NCBI RefSeq assembly: GCF_900447045.1 | Contig: NZ_UAWH01000014.1 | Coordinates: 556,501-620,500, forward strand | Direction of reading: 5' to 3' | From: Clostridium paraputrificum | GTDB taxonomy: Bacteria; Bacillota; Clostridia; Clostridiales; Clostridiaceae | DNA: 64,000 bases | Shown here: piece after piece, positions 7,601 to 15,816 of the stretch | Numbering within the stretch: position 1 is the stretch's first letter | Layout of the letters: each line of letters begins with the position of its first letter | Notes under the pieces: model-generated | Database searches by the model: none | Seen by the model: only the letters and a program-made list of their open reading frames with translations | What the model was told of the DNA's origin: nothing | Translations under genes and position numbers: made by a program

Positions 7601-10492
7601 ATAGGTGGTATCCATGAACAGAAGGAAGCAAGAGAAATTAAATTAGGACAATATGGACATTCCAATCAACCATCTCATCATATCCCATACATGTATAATT
7701 ATGCTGGCCAGCCTTGGAAAACTCAAAAATATGTAAGAGATATCTTAGATCGTGCATATGTTGGAAGTGACTTGGGGCAAGGGTATATTGGAGATGAAGA
7801 TAATGGTGAAATGAGTGCTTGGTATATATTCTCAGCACTTGGATTCTATCCAGTTTCAATGGGAAATGATGAGTATGCTATCGGTTCACCATTATTTGAT
7901 GAAATAACTGTTCATTTAGATAATGGTAAAGACATTAAAGTAATAGCTAACAATAATAGCGATGAAAATATCTATATTCAATCTATGAAGTTAAATGGAA
8001 AAGAATATAATAAAAATTATATAAAACACTCAGATATTGCTAGTGGTGCTACTATTGAATTCGAAATGGGAAGTACACCAAATACAAATTGGGGATCAAG
8101 TGAAAATTCACTACCTACATCAATTACAGATGGAGATGAATTACCAGACCCATTAGAAGATGTAACTATAGCTAGTGTTAAAGAAACAAGTTATCCTAAT
8201 AGCAGTGATCTTGTAGATAGCTTATATTCAAATGTAACAGAATCTAAGAATCTTTTTGATAACAATTCAAATACTGCATCTATTCTAAATGAGAGTGGTA
8301 AAAGTGAAGTTATTTATACCTTTGGTAAACCAACTAAAATTTCAATGATGACTTTGACCTCTGGAAAGGATGGAAGTGCTCCAAGTGGATATATATTAAG
8401 TGGTAGCCATGATGGAGAAGTCTGGAAAGTTATAGATGAAAGAGATGAACTTGAATTTGAATGGCAACGATATACAAGACCATTTAAACTACCGGAAGAG
8501 AATTGTGAAGGATTTATAAAATATAAAGTAGAGTTGATTGGCGGAGAAACATTAGCAGAAATTGAGCTGTTGGGACAAGAAGGAGATACTTCAACAATAG
8601 ATAAAGATACACTTAATAAATTAATAATTAATGCAAAAGTTATTGATCAAAGTAATATGACAAAAGTAGCAAAAGAGTTACTAAATAATGCAATAAAGAG
8701 TGCTGAAGAAGTTGTTAATAATGAAAGTTCAACTCAAGAAGAAATTATTAATAAATATCTGGAGTTAAAAAAAGTTATAGACAGAGTTAATTCAATTAGG
8801 ATAGCGAAAAACCGAATAGAAGCTGAGGAGTTTAGCTCTGCACATTCAGATATAGTAAATGATGGTGAGAATATTGGTGGCGTAAAGAAGAACACTTGGG
8901 CAAAATATAATGATATTGCTTTTGATGGTAATGAGGATAGTTTAGAACTTTATTATTCAGCTCAAAAGAAGGATGCTGGAGGATATGTTGAAGTTTATAT
9001 TGACGGTATGGAGGGGGATCCAATTGCTAAGATAGATGTTCCTATAACAGGTGATAATTGGAGTACTTATGTTTTAGCAGAGGGAAATTTAATAAAGGAT
9101 GTTGAGCCAGGATTACATGATATATATTTAGTATTTAGAAATGATACGGATACACCGTATGTTTCAAATGTAGATTATTTTAGATTTGGAAATAAAATAG
9201 ATGCTAATGTCAATGTAATTGGAGAAGGTAGTGTCAGTGAAGGAATAGCATATGAAGGCAGACCTTATACAATAACTTTTGATGGTGAAGTAAGTCATGT
9301 ATTTGTTAATTGTGTAGAAGTAGAATTTGATAAAGCAAAGAATTCGTATACAATAGATAATTTGACTTCAGAAACCGAAATTGTTGTTGTGTTTGGAGAT
9401 TTATTACCTTATAAAATTATAACAGAAGTCCAGAATGGTGATGCTACTGTTGAATTAAGTAAATCAGAAGCAACTGGATATGAGGAAGTATCATTAATAA
9501 TTAAAGATATTGAAAAAGGAAAAGTATTGTCATCAGTTAAACTTAACGGTGAAGAACAAACAATTCCAAATTCAGTTGATGGGGTTTATACAATTAAACT
9601 GGTAATGCCGTTTGAAGATGCAAAGGTAGAAGTTATTCTAGAAGATAGAGTTGAGATGATGAATGTTAAAGTGAATCCTTCAGAGAATGGTGAAATTTCT
9701 ACATCGGCTATAGATAACCAAATTGCAAAAGGTGATGATCTACTTATTAGTATTATTCCAAACGAAGGATACAGATTAGAATCATTAATTATAAATGGAA
9801 ATGATATGACAAGTCTAGTAGAGTCTAATAAATTAGTCTATAAAGGAGTAAGTGAAGATTTAGAGATTAGTTCTAAATTTGTTATCAATACAAACAAAGA
9901 AGAGTTACAAAAAAATATAAATTTAGCAAATGATGTGGTGGAAAAAGGATTTTTAGAAGGTGTAAGTAAAGAAATAGTTGATGAATTTAATAATGCATTA
10001 GCGGTAGCAAAAAATATAAATAATAATTCAAATTCTAATCAAGAGGATATTAGTAAGGCTAGTATTGATTTAAGGAATTCAATAAAAAAAGTTATGGAAT
10101 TTGAGAGGGTTAATAAAGATGAGCTTAGACAATATGTTGGTGATATTGAAAATATTGATTTAAGCGTATATACAGAATCTACTGTAGCTGAATTCACTAA
10201 AGCATTAAAAAATGCTAGAGATGTTTTAAATAATGAATTAGCTACTCAAGAAGAGGTTGATAAAGCATTAAGTGATTTAAAGGTTACTAAAGGTTCTTTA
10301 ACTAAAAAAGAGGAAAATACTAATAAAGAGAATGGAGAATCAGAAAAACCAGGCGGTATTAATAGTGATAGTAGTAATAGTCTGGATACTCCTAAAACAG
10401 GAGATGTTTCATCAATAAGTCAATATATATATGCTATTGTTAGTGCAGGTGGTGGATTATATTTATTATTAAAAGGAAAGAGAGAAAGTTAA
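4646..10492 (+). CDS. Cell-wall-anchored multidomain GH92 alpha-mannosidase
   Basis: 1948 residues. A signal peptide (about 1-29) is followed by an F5/8 type C (CBM32-like) domain near 90-230 and a GH92 N-terminal sandwich from about 410. The GH92 catalytic region runs to about 1155 and shows YYNNGFWDTYRTAWAAYGL, WSIEGYINDYG and EDNGEMSAWYIFSALGFYP, all GH92 hallmarks. After it come a second F5/8-like domain (about 1176-1312), a FIVAR helix pair (1316-1382), a CBM6/35-like sandwich (1386-1516), repeat-like beta domains (to about 1750) and two more FIVAR units. The end is a TPKTGD sorting motif, membrane span and KGKRES tail. GH92 enzymes are calcium-dependent exo-acting alpha-mannosidases. 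The enzyme would trim host or fungal mannans or N-glycans at the surface and feed the adjacent PTS. Ribosome site GAAAGGAAG precedes the ATG. Confidence 0.93.
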   Translation: MKVKSKKILTTLLVTAFTVSTMNCTTVFAMVDKFIPEKQGKKVLFETSFEDNEENKEFLETTIDNTKGSINVSGLEEPVFIDGSINNKIIKSSIKSCKSHNDNEIAQNLFDDSTNTKFLAYNGSAINESNPVWVSFEVKDKVKVDRYQIVSANDSPERDPKSWNLFGSNDGDEWTKIDSQTNQVFNKRFERKEYRIENPSEYKFFKIVINEIAGSNRTMGQFSELNLGTGIKEDNNTIESMTTTISKGPTGTWNQASGKGWSGTNALKVAGTHIGNERAYSYNVIYEDLNIKVKENTNLSYKIFPSMIDESDYDYDYTQMHIAVDVEFTDGSFLSELGAIDQYDTKLNPQAQGDSKILTTNQWNYIASNIGSVAKNKTIKNILVAYDNDENTKSNDAEFKTFIDDIEIYNEKLVEFKHKSDYVNILRGTNDSPSFSRGLTAPAVTVPHGFNFFVPATNGDDNKIYNYQLNGNTFKHITISHEPSYWVGDRGTWQFMINTSIDIGSVNSGDEINSSARQAEFSHDNEIAKAHYYSVTFDEGSNASNSQMEVTPTLHGAVSRFTFDKDSENRNIIFDSTRASGTLKYNKDGSFEASSNHTSNGMQTMYIYGEFSEKPVSTIVQNSKQGIASFDSDVVELKLATSFISIDQAKKNLELEIGKNDDFKSIFKQAQNTWDETLDTIDVKGATKDQLTTLYSNLYRLNAYPNLLSENAGTNDEPVWKYKSPYGNHDVVDGTLYYNNGFWDTYRTAWAAYGLFTPEKATELLDGLVQHYNDQGYVPRWIAPGGTNSMVGTSSDIIFGDAIAKGIEFDWQNAYESAIKNAAVAVDSSNLTNGGRAQLNTSIFEGYTAHNIQHEGFSWSIEGYINDYGVYKLAKKLGYEDEAAYYLNRALNYSKLFKSTGDSVEDKWLRGKNANGDWSYSDEEFNPFFWGDDYTETNAFNMSVSVPHDGQGLANLYGGRAALGEKLDTIFETNGDYWGYGAEESIGGIHEQKEAREIKLGQYGHSNQPSHHIPYMYNYAGQPWKTQKYVRDILDRAYVGSDLGQGYIGDEDNGEMSAWYIFSALGFYPVSMGNDEYAIGSPLFDEITVHLDNGKDIKVIANNNSDENIYIQSMKLNGKEYNKNYIKHSDIASGATIEFEMGSTPNTNWGSSENSLPTSITDGDELPDPLEDVTIASVKETSYPNSSDLVDSLYSNVTESKNLFDNNSNTASILNESGKSEVIYTFGKPTKISMMTLTSGKDGSAPSGYILSGSHDGEVWKVIDERDELEFEWQRYTRPFKLPEENCEGFIKYKVELIGGETLAEIELLGQEGDTSTIDKDTLNKLIINAKVIDQSNMTKVAKELLNNAIKSAEEVVNNESSTQEEIINKYLELKKVIDRVNSIRIAKNRIEAEEFSSAHSDIVNDGENIGGVKKNTWAKYNDIAFDGNEDSLELYYSAQKKDAGGYVEVYIDGMEGDPIAKIDVPITGDNWSTYVLAEGNLIKDVEPGLHDIYLVFRNDTDTPYVSNVDYFRFGNKIDANVNVIGEGSVSEGIAYEGRPYTITFDGEVSHVFVNCVEVEFDKAKNSYTIDNLTSETEIVVVFGDLLPYKIITEVQNGDATVELSKSEATGYEEVSLIIKDIEKGKVLSSVKLNGEEQTIPNSVDGVYTIKLVMPFEDAKVEVILEDRVEMMNVKVNPSENGEISTSAIDNQIAKGDDLLISIIPNEGYRLESLIINGNDMTSLVESNKLVYKGVSEDLEISSKFVINTNKEELQKNINLANDVVEKGFLEGVSKEIVDEFNNALAVAKNINNNSNSNQEDISKASIDLRNSIKKVMEFERVNKDELRQYVGDIENIDLSVYTESTVAEFTKALKNARDVLNNELATQEEVDKALSDLKVTKGSLTKKEENTNKENGESEKPGGINSDSSNSLDTPKTGDVSSISQYIYAIVSAGGGLYLLLKGKRES

Positions 10493-10548
10493 ATAAAATA
10501 AACTAAAGCTAATATCGAGAAGAGCTATAAAAAAGAGTTAGTCAGATG

Positions 10549-10590
10549 AAAGCTGATTTCTGTATTGTACAGGAGTCAGCTTTTTTTGAT
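10549..10590 (+). terminator. Terminator after the mannosidase gene
   Basis: AAAGCTGA pairs with the TCAGCTTT end around a loop containing a second small inverted pair (CTGTA/TACAG), followed by a run of seven T. Confidence 0.85.
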
Positions 10591-10673
10591 TAAGTTTTAT
10601 TAAAAGAATAAAAGTGTTAACAGATATATTTTTAAAATAGTATAATATAATAAAATTTTTAGGGAGAAGGATT

Positions 10674-11582
10674 ATGTTAAGTAGTCAAAGGTATTTAACT
10701 TTATCACTAGAACTACATTTGTTCTTTGGACGGATTATGAAGGAACACTCTATTTTTTTGGAGGCTAGCTTTACCCCAAAAAACTCCAAACTTTCCAAGG
10801 AGGCAGATAGTTATAAAGTAAGGTTTGAAAAACTTCTATTAGATACTATTCGAATAAGTGATGGATTTCCAAGGAAATCAGTAATAGATTCTGGAGAAAT
10901 TTTCACTGACTATACTTTAAGTACAGAAAAAAAGACTCAGTACTACACAGGAATTGACATAAATTCTAAGATAACTATATTAGAGAAAGCTTTAGGTTGT
11001 GAATCTAAAAAACATATTGATTCTAAAATGTTAAAGTCTGTATGTGAAATTAATAATCGAGCTAAAAAGTTGGTTAGTGGCCTAATAGAGTTAAAGGAAA
11101 GAATTTTAGATGAAATGCTATGTTGCAAGCTATTTACAGTTAATTATCCTTTACTTATTGAGCATATTTTACGTGAAGCCAAGTTGTATTATTCATATAT
11201 AGATGCACTTGAGAATGATAAAGATATTGAAGAAGAGGATATGGTAAAGGTTGAATTATTTTGGGATCAAATTATGATGGAACATTCTTTGTTTATAAGA
11301 GGACTTCTTGACCCAAGTGAAAAGGAACTGATAAGCACAGCAAACCAGTTTGCAAATGAGTATAGTGAGTTAATTAAAAAAACAGACAATAAGGATATTA
11401 TGCTTATAGAAGGAGCTCCAAATGATACATTAGCTGAAACAATTAAATTAAGAGATTTTAAGAAAGCAGGTGCAGAAGGTATAGATGATTGTAAAATAAA
11501 ATCTATAATATTACCACTTCTTGCTGACCATGTTCTAAGAGAGGCAAATCACTATATAAGAATATTAAATACTTATGAATAA
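10674..11582 (+). CDS. DUF2935 family protein, first paralogue
   Basis: 302 residues, soluble and largely helical. It has an internal duplication: LELHLFFGRIMKEHSIFL near residue 11 is echoed by ELFWDQIMMEHSLFIRGLL near residue 200, each ending in a Glu-His pair. Paired His/Glu on helices suits a ferritin/hemerythrin-like four-helix bundle, and the family is assigned as DUF2935, known in Bacillus and Clostridium with no settled function. Metal binding is a reasonable inference, not shown. A second copy lies at 17275-18186. The preceding AGGGAGAAGG ribosome site supports the ATG. It stands alone between a terminator and the PyrR leader. Confidence 0.8.
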   Translation: MLSSQRYLTLSLELHLFFGRIMKEHSIFLEASFTPKNSKLSKEADSYKVRFEKLLLDTIRISDGFPRKSVIDSGEIFTDYTLSTEKKTQYYTGIDINSKITILEKALGCESKKHIDSKMLKSVCEINNRAKKLVSGLIELKERILDEMLCCKLFTVNYPLLIEHILREAKLYYSYIDALENDKDIEEEDMVKVELFWDQIMMEHSLFIRGLLDPSEKELISTANQFANEYSELIKKTDNKDIMLIEGAPNDTLAETIKLRDFKKAGAEGIDDCKIKSIILPLLADHVLREANHYIRILNTYE

Positions 11583-11663
11583 AAGATAATTATAAGGATA
11601 AGAGTAGTTATTAATAAAGGAATTTGTTAAAAATTAAGTAAAAAAGGAAAAATAATAATGCTA

Positions 11664-11693
11664 TTGACTAATTTCGACACTGTAATATATAAT
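11664..11693 (+). promoter_or_regulatory. Promoter of the codBA operon
   Basis: TTGACT at 11664-11669 and TATAAT at 11688-11693 with an 18-base spacer. The predicted start of transcription falls just before the PyrR-binding hairpin. Confidence 0.7.
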
Positions 11694-11699
11694 GAATCC

Positions 11700-11840
11700 A
11701 AGAAAACTAGTCCTTTAAATTAAATCCAGAGAGATTAATAAGGTCGAAATGATACGGCAGAGATAAAATAAAAAGATGCACGAGTGAATATCTTTTTATT
11801 AAGTATAACGACCTTTCTATATAGAAAGGTCGTTTTTTTA
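11700..11840 (+). promoter_or_regulatory. PyrR-dependent attenuator upstream of codBA
   Basis: The conserved PyrR-binding loop ATCCAGAGAGAT (11724-11735) sits in a hairpin whose lower stem is CCTT 11712-11715 with AAGG 11740-11743. AAGGTCG at 11740-11746 is also the exact complement of CGACCTT at 11809-11815 (antiterminator). That in turn is the left arm of the terminator ACGACCTTTC...GAAAGGTCGT (11808-11833) with a T run. This is the three-way switch of pyrimidine operons: PyrR-UMP stabilises the first hairpin, blocks the antiterminator and stops transcription when uridylate is plentiful. Confidence 0.9.
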
Positions 11841-11888
11841 AAATATGAGTACTGGTTTTCCTAAATATAAAATTTAGGGGGATAAAAA

Positions 11889-13124
11889 ATGGAACAAAAG
11901 ACAAAAAAACATGATAGTGACTATGCACTGGAGCATGTACATAAAAGAGATAAAAAAGGGTTCTTTTCAATGTTTGTGGTTATGCTTGGATTTACGTTTT
12001 TCTCAGCAAGTATGCTGACAGGAGGAAATTTAGGGACAGGCTTACCATTAAAAGATTTCTTTATAGCAGTATTCATAGGAAATTTAATACTAGCATGTTA
12101 TACAGGAGCATTAGCTTATATAGGAGCTGATACTGGACTTTCAATGCACTTATTAGCTAGATATTCATTTGGTGAAAAAGGTTCATATTTAGCATCATTT
12201 GTAACAAGTATTACTCAAATAGGTTGGTTTGGTGTTGGAATAGCAATGTTTGCAATACCAGTAGCAAATAGATTTAATATAAATCTATACTTATTAGTAG
12301 GAATTACAGGAATACTAATGACAGCAACAGCTTACTTTGGTATGAAGTCACTAACATTGTTAAGTGCAATAGCAGTACCAGCTATTGCAATATTAGGTAG
12401 TACATCAGCTATAATGGCAACAAATTCAGTTGGTGGAGTTCAAGGATTAATGAATATAGACCCAACAACAAAGATGACATTAGTAACAGCTGTAACATTA
12501 TGTGTAGGATCATTTATAAGTGGAGGCACAGCTACACCAGACTTTGCAAGGTTTTCAAAGAATAAGAAGGTTGCAGTTTCAACAACTGTAATAGCATTCT
12601 TTATAGGTAACTCACTAATGTTCTTATTTGGAGCAGTTGGAGCAATGGTTACAGGAAATTCAGATATAGCGGATGTTATGTTCTCACAAGGGTTAGTAAT
12701 ACCAGCAATATTAGTTTTAGGTTTAAATATATGGACAACAAATGATAATGCAATATATACAGCTGCATTAGGACTTTCAAATATAACAAAATTGCCTAAA
12801 AAGCAAATGGTAATCATAGGTGGATTAATAGGAACTGTAGGTGCAATATGGTTAAACAATAACTTTACAGCATTCTTAACATTCTTAAATTCAATGTTAC
12901 CTCCAGTAGGTGGAATAATAATAGCAGATTACTTCTTCGTAAAGAAGAGAAAGTATGATATTATAGAAAAAACAGAATTTAAAAATATAAACTGGGTAGC
13001 TATAGTAGCCTTCTTAGTAGGGTTCATAGTTGCAAATGTTGTTACAGTGGGAGTTATAGCATTAAATGCAATTATAACAACAGTGTTAGTTTATGTAATA
13101 GGAACAAAAATAACTAATAAATAA
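11889..13124 (+). CDS. codB: Cytosine permease (NCS1 family)
   Basis: 411 residues with about 12 membrane spans and NCS1/CodB features: FFSASMLTGGNLGTGLPLKDF near the N-terminus, the RYSFGEKGS segment near 92, and the GGTATPDFARFSK motif near 213-225. It carries cytosine across the membrane with a cation. Its ribosome site is TAGGGGGATAAAAA before ATG. It is transcribed with codA, 12 bases downstream, and both lie behind a PyrR attenuator, which ties cytosine salvage to the cell's uridylate level. Confidence 0.92.
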   Translation: MEQKTKKHDSDYALEHVHKRDKKGFFSMFVVMLGFTFFSASMLTGGNLGTGLPLKDFFIAVFIGNLILACYTGALAYIGADTGLSMHLLARYSFGEKGSYLASFVTSITQIGWFGVGIAMFAIPVANRFNINLYLLVGITGILMTATAYFGMKSLTLLSAIAVPAIAILGSTSAIMATNSVGGVQGLMNIDPTTKMTLVTAVTLCVGSFISGGTATPDFARFSKNKKVAVSTTVIAFFIGNSLMFLFGAVGAMVTGNSDIADVMFSQGLVIPAILVLGLNIWTTNDNAIYTAALGLSNITKLPKKQMVIIGGLIGTVGAIWLNNNFTAFLTFLNSMLPPVGGIIIADYFFVKKRKYDIIEKTEFKNINWVAIVAFLVGFIVANVVTVGVIALNAIITTVLVYVIGTKITNK

Positions 13125-13136
13125 GGTGATGATAAT

Positions 13137-14402
13137 ATGTTAATCAAAAATGTTAAACTTCTAGATAGAGAAGGGTTATTTGATATAAGAATTTTAGAGG
13201 GAAAGTTTAAAGAAATAGATTCAAGCTTACAAGCAGTAGAAGGGGAAGAGGTTATAGAAGGAAATGGAGCTTTAGCATCTGCTCCATTTATAGAACCACA
13301 TGTTCATTTAGATACCACTTTAACAGCAGGAGAACCTGAGTGGAATAAAAGTGGAACTCTTTTTGAAGGAATTGAAAGATGGTCTCAAAGAAAAGAATTT
13401 TTAACTAAAGAAGATGTAAAAACTAGGGCTAAAAAGGCAATAGAGTGGCAAGTAGCAAATGGAATTCAATTCATAAGAACACATGTTGATGTTACAGATG
13501 AGAGTTTAGTTGCTTTAAAGGCGATGGTTGAAGTAAGAGAAGAAGTTAAGGATTATGTTACATTGCAAATAGTAGCCTTTCCTCAAGAAGGAATTCTTTC
13601 ATATCCAAATGGATTAGAACTAGTTGAGGAAGCTATAAAGCTAGGTGCAGATGTAATAGGTGCTATACCTCACTTTGAATTTACAAGGGAGTATGGAGTT
13701 GAATCTATAAATAAGATTTTTGAATTAGCAAAAAAATATAATGTATTAGTTGATGTTCACTGTGACGAAATTGATGATGAACAATCAAGATTCTTAGAGG
13801 TTGTAGCTACAAGAGCTTTAGAAACAGGTCTTAAGAACAAGGTAACAGCTAGTCATACAACTGCAATGGGATCATACAATAATGCTTATACTTATAAGTT
13901 ATTTAGACTTTTAAAAATGTCAGGAATAAATTTTGTTTCAAATCCTTTAGTTAATACTCACCTACAAGGAAGATTTGATACATATCCAAAGAGAAGAGGT
14001 ATTACTAGAGTTAAGGAGCTTGATGAAGCAGGAATTAATGTATGCTTTGGACATGATGATATCTTTGACCCATGGTATCCAATGGGAACAGGAAATATGT
14101 TAGAAGTAGTTCATTTTGGGTTACATGTATGTCAAATGATGGGATATGATGATATAAATGAATCCCTAAAGTTTATCTCAACTAATAGTGCAAGAACATT
14201 AAATATAGAAGATAAATATGGAATAGAAATAGGTAAGCCAGGTAATTTAATTTTATTAAATGCTGAAAGTGGTTATGATGCAGTAAGAAGAAGAGCAGAA
14301 GTTTTATACTCTATAAGAGAAGGTAGAGTAATAGCTAAAACATTGCCAAGTAAATCATTTATAAATTTAGAAGAGGAAAAAGAAATTACTTTTAAAAGAT
14401 AA
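13137..14402 (+). CDS. codA: Cytosine deaminase
   Basis: 421 residues of the amidohydrolase superfamily, converting cytosine to uracil and ammonia. Metal and catalytic residues are all present: His55 and His57 in HVHLD, His208 and Glu211 in HCDEIDDE, His240 in SHTTAMG and Asp307 in [10 protein letters not shown]. These correspond at a constant offset of six to the E. coli CodA residues 61, 63, 214, 217, 246 and 313. The gene follows codB with ribosome site AAGGTGATG and ends at a terminator. Uracil made here would enter UMP by phosphoribosyl transfer, which explains the PyrR control of the operon. Confidence 0.95.
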   Translation: MLIKNVKLLDREGLFDIRILEGKFKEIDSSLQAVEGEEVIEGNGALASAPFIEPHVHLDTTLTAGEPEWNKSGTLFEGIERWSQRKEFLTKEDVKTRAKKAIEWQVANGIQFIRTHVDVTDESLVALKAMVEVREEVKDYVTLQIVAFPQEGILSYPNGLELVEEAIKLGADVIGAIPHFEFTREYGVESINKIFELAKKYNVLVDVHCDEIDDEQSRFLEVVATRALETGLKNKVTASHTTAMGSYNNAYTYKLFRLLKMSGINFVSNPLVNTHLQGRFDTYPKRRGITRVKELDEAGINVCFGHDDIFDPWYPMGTGNMLEVVHFGLHVCQMMGYDDINESLKFISTNSARTLNIEDKYGIEIGKPGNLILLNAESGYDAVRRRAEVLYSIREGRVIAKTLPSKSFINLEEEKEITFKR

Positions 14403-14406
14403 TACT

Positions 14407-14441
14407 AAAAGAGCTAGTTTATGCTAGCTCTTTTAATTTTT
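14407..14441 (+). terminator. Terminator of codBA
   Basis: AAAAGAGCTAG pairs with CTAGCTCTTTT around TTTATG, followed by a T-rich stretch. Confidence 0.88.
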
Positions 14442-14531
14442 AAAACAAAGCATCAATGGTATTAATTGTTATAATTGAAAGTATATTGTACAATAAAAAT
14501 AATAAGAGAATTTATGGATGGGGGAGATATA

Positions 14532-15050
14532 GTGTATTCATATAAACAGTTAACAGATCCCAATAGTATAAATATGATTAAAAAAGCTCATGGAAAATTT
14601 TTGATTCCGCTTATAGTATCAATGGTATCTATGGTGAATATAATATTAGCTCTGTTATTTTATTTTGCTACTAAAGATATGTTTTTAAAAACATCTTATC
14701 CTATATACATACTTCTAGCTTTAATTGTACTACAGATAATTTTAGGGGTAACGATATATGGAAAGTATATAAATAAAGTAGTTATAGACTTGAAGAAATC
14801 CCATGGAGAAATTGAAATTAATTTTAATGAAAAGGGACTTACTATTAAGAAGAATGAAACATTAATAGAAATTTCATGGGAAGGAATTAAAGAAGTTAGA
14901 ATATATGATGGCTATATAATATTTGTTAGTAAAAATTCTTGTGTATTAAACCGTATTATGACTTTTGATGGTTTTAATGTTGAAAGAGATGTAATAATTT
15001 CTGATATAGAAAAATATAAAGAGGTGAGGTGGTATTACAATGAATTTTAA
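14532..15050 (+). CDS. Membrane protein with YcxB-like C-terminal domain
   Basis: About 172 residues. There is a short N-terminal region, two membrane spans (about 28-50 and 57-80), and a soluble C-terminal part (FNEKGLTIKKNETLIEISWEGIKEV...YIIFVSK) that resembles the YcxB-like domain of Firmicutes membrane proteins. GTG 14532 is preferred because GGGGGAG (14520-14526) ends 5 bases before it; an in-frame ATG at 14514 lacks a good site. The stop overlaps the next gene, which has the same plan, so the two are translationally coupled and may work together. Function unknown. Confidence 0.6.
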   Translation: MYSYKQLTDPNSINMIKKAHGKFLIPLIVSMVSMVNIILALLFYFATKDMFLKTSYPIYILLALIVLQIILGVTIYGKYINKVVIDLKKSHGEIEINFNEKGLTIKKNETLIEISWEGIKEVRIYDGYIIFVSKNSCVLNRIMTFDGFNVERDVIISDIEKYKEVRWYYNEF

Positions 15051-15663
15051 ATTTTCACCTTCTGAAAATGAATTTGAATATAGGGAGTATATTAACTATA
15101 GGGTAGGTAGTGCGGTGGTTAATAAAATCTATATGTCCTGTTGTGTAAAGTTATTAGGGTATATACTGGTATTTATAAACGTATTTAAGCTTTTTAATAA
15201 ATATAAATTTGCATCTAATATTACTACAGCTATTTTATTATTATTTTTAGGAATAACAGTTATAGTAATTCTTATATGTTTATTAGGAAAAAAGATAGGT
15301 ATGAAAAAATATAAAAAGCAATTTGTTGATATAGATACTATATATTCTTTTAAAGTGGATGAGAATAAAATATGTAGAGAAAATAAATATTCCTATATTG
15401 AAGCACCACTTAAATCAATAACTCAGATAATAAAGATCCATTCTGGATTAATTATTAAGTTAATAGATATTAAGGAAGATATATTTATTCCAAGTAAATC
15501 TTTGCCTATTGAAGTAAAGGAATTTATCCATTATATAGAGGATAAGAACAGTGAATTAGAAGTGAAGGAATATAAGAGCAGTAGTAAAAAGAAATTATTT
15601 AAACTATGTTTAGAGGGGTATGGATTACTTATTATTGCAATTATTTTAGGGCTTGCACTATAA
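15040..15663 (+). CDS. Two-span membrane protein, partner of the upstream YcxB-like protein
   Basis: 207 residues. A soluble N-terminal segment (FSPSENEFEYREYINYR) is followed by two membrane spans (about 35-50 and 60-85). Then comes a domain with IYSFKVDENKICRENKYSYIEAPLKSITQI, a beta-rich pattern like the YcxB domain, and a final hydrophobic segment at the C-terminus (about 190-206). The gene overlaps its neighbour by 11 bases and has ribosome site AGAGGTGAGGTGG. I do not recognise a function; a paired membrane assembly with the upstream protein is the simplest reading. Confidence 0.55.
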   Translation: MNFKFSPSENEFEYREYINYRVGSAVVNKIYMSCCVKLLGYILVFINVFKLFNKYKFASNITTAILLLFLGITVIVILICLLGKKIGMKKYKKQFVDIDTIYSFKVDENKICRENKYSYIEAPLKSITQIIKIHSGLIIKLIDIKEDIFIPSKSLPIEVKEFIHYIEDKNSELEVKEYKSSSKKKLFKLCLEGYGLLIIAIILGLAL

Positions 15664-15816
15664 AACAATATTTTAAAAGGGATATAGCATAAATATTTAG
15701 AACCACATCTCTTTTTCTTTTATTTAGATTTATTGATAAATTATATTGCTATTGAGATGTTATTCATTTGTATGGATTAAGAGAGTAATTCTAAAAGTAA
15801 TATAGGGAGGGATTTA

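Noticed and set aside
12440..12859. 139-residue minus-strand frame within codB
   Set aside because: Antisense to a clearly coding permease; composition reflects the complement of membrane codons.
15664..15816. Terminator after the YcxB-like pair
   Set aside because: AAAGGGAT and ATCTCTTT can pair but with a long loop and mismatches; not strong enough to list.
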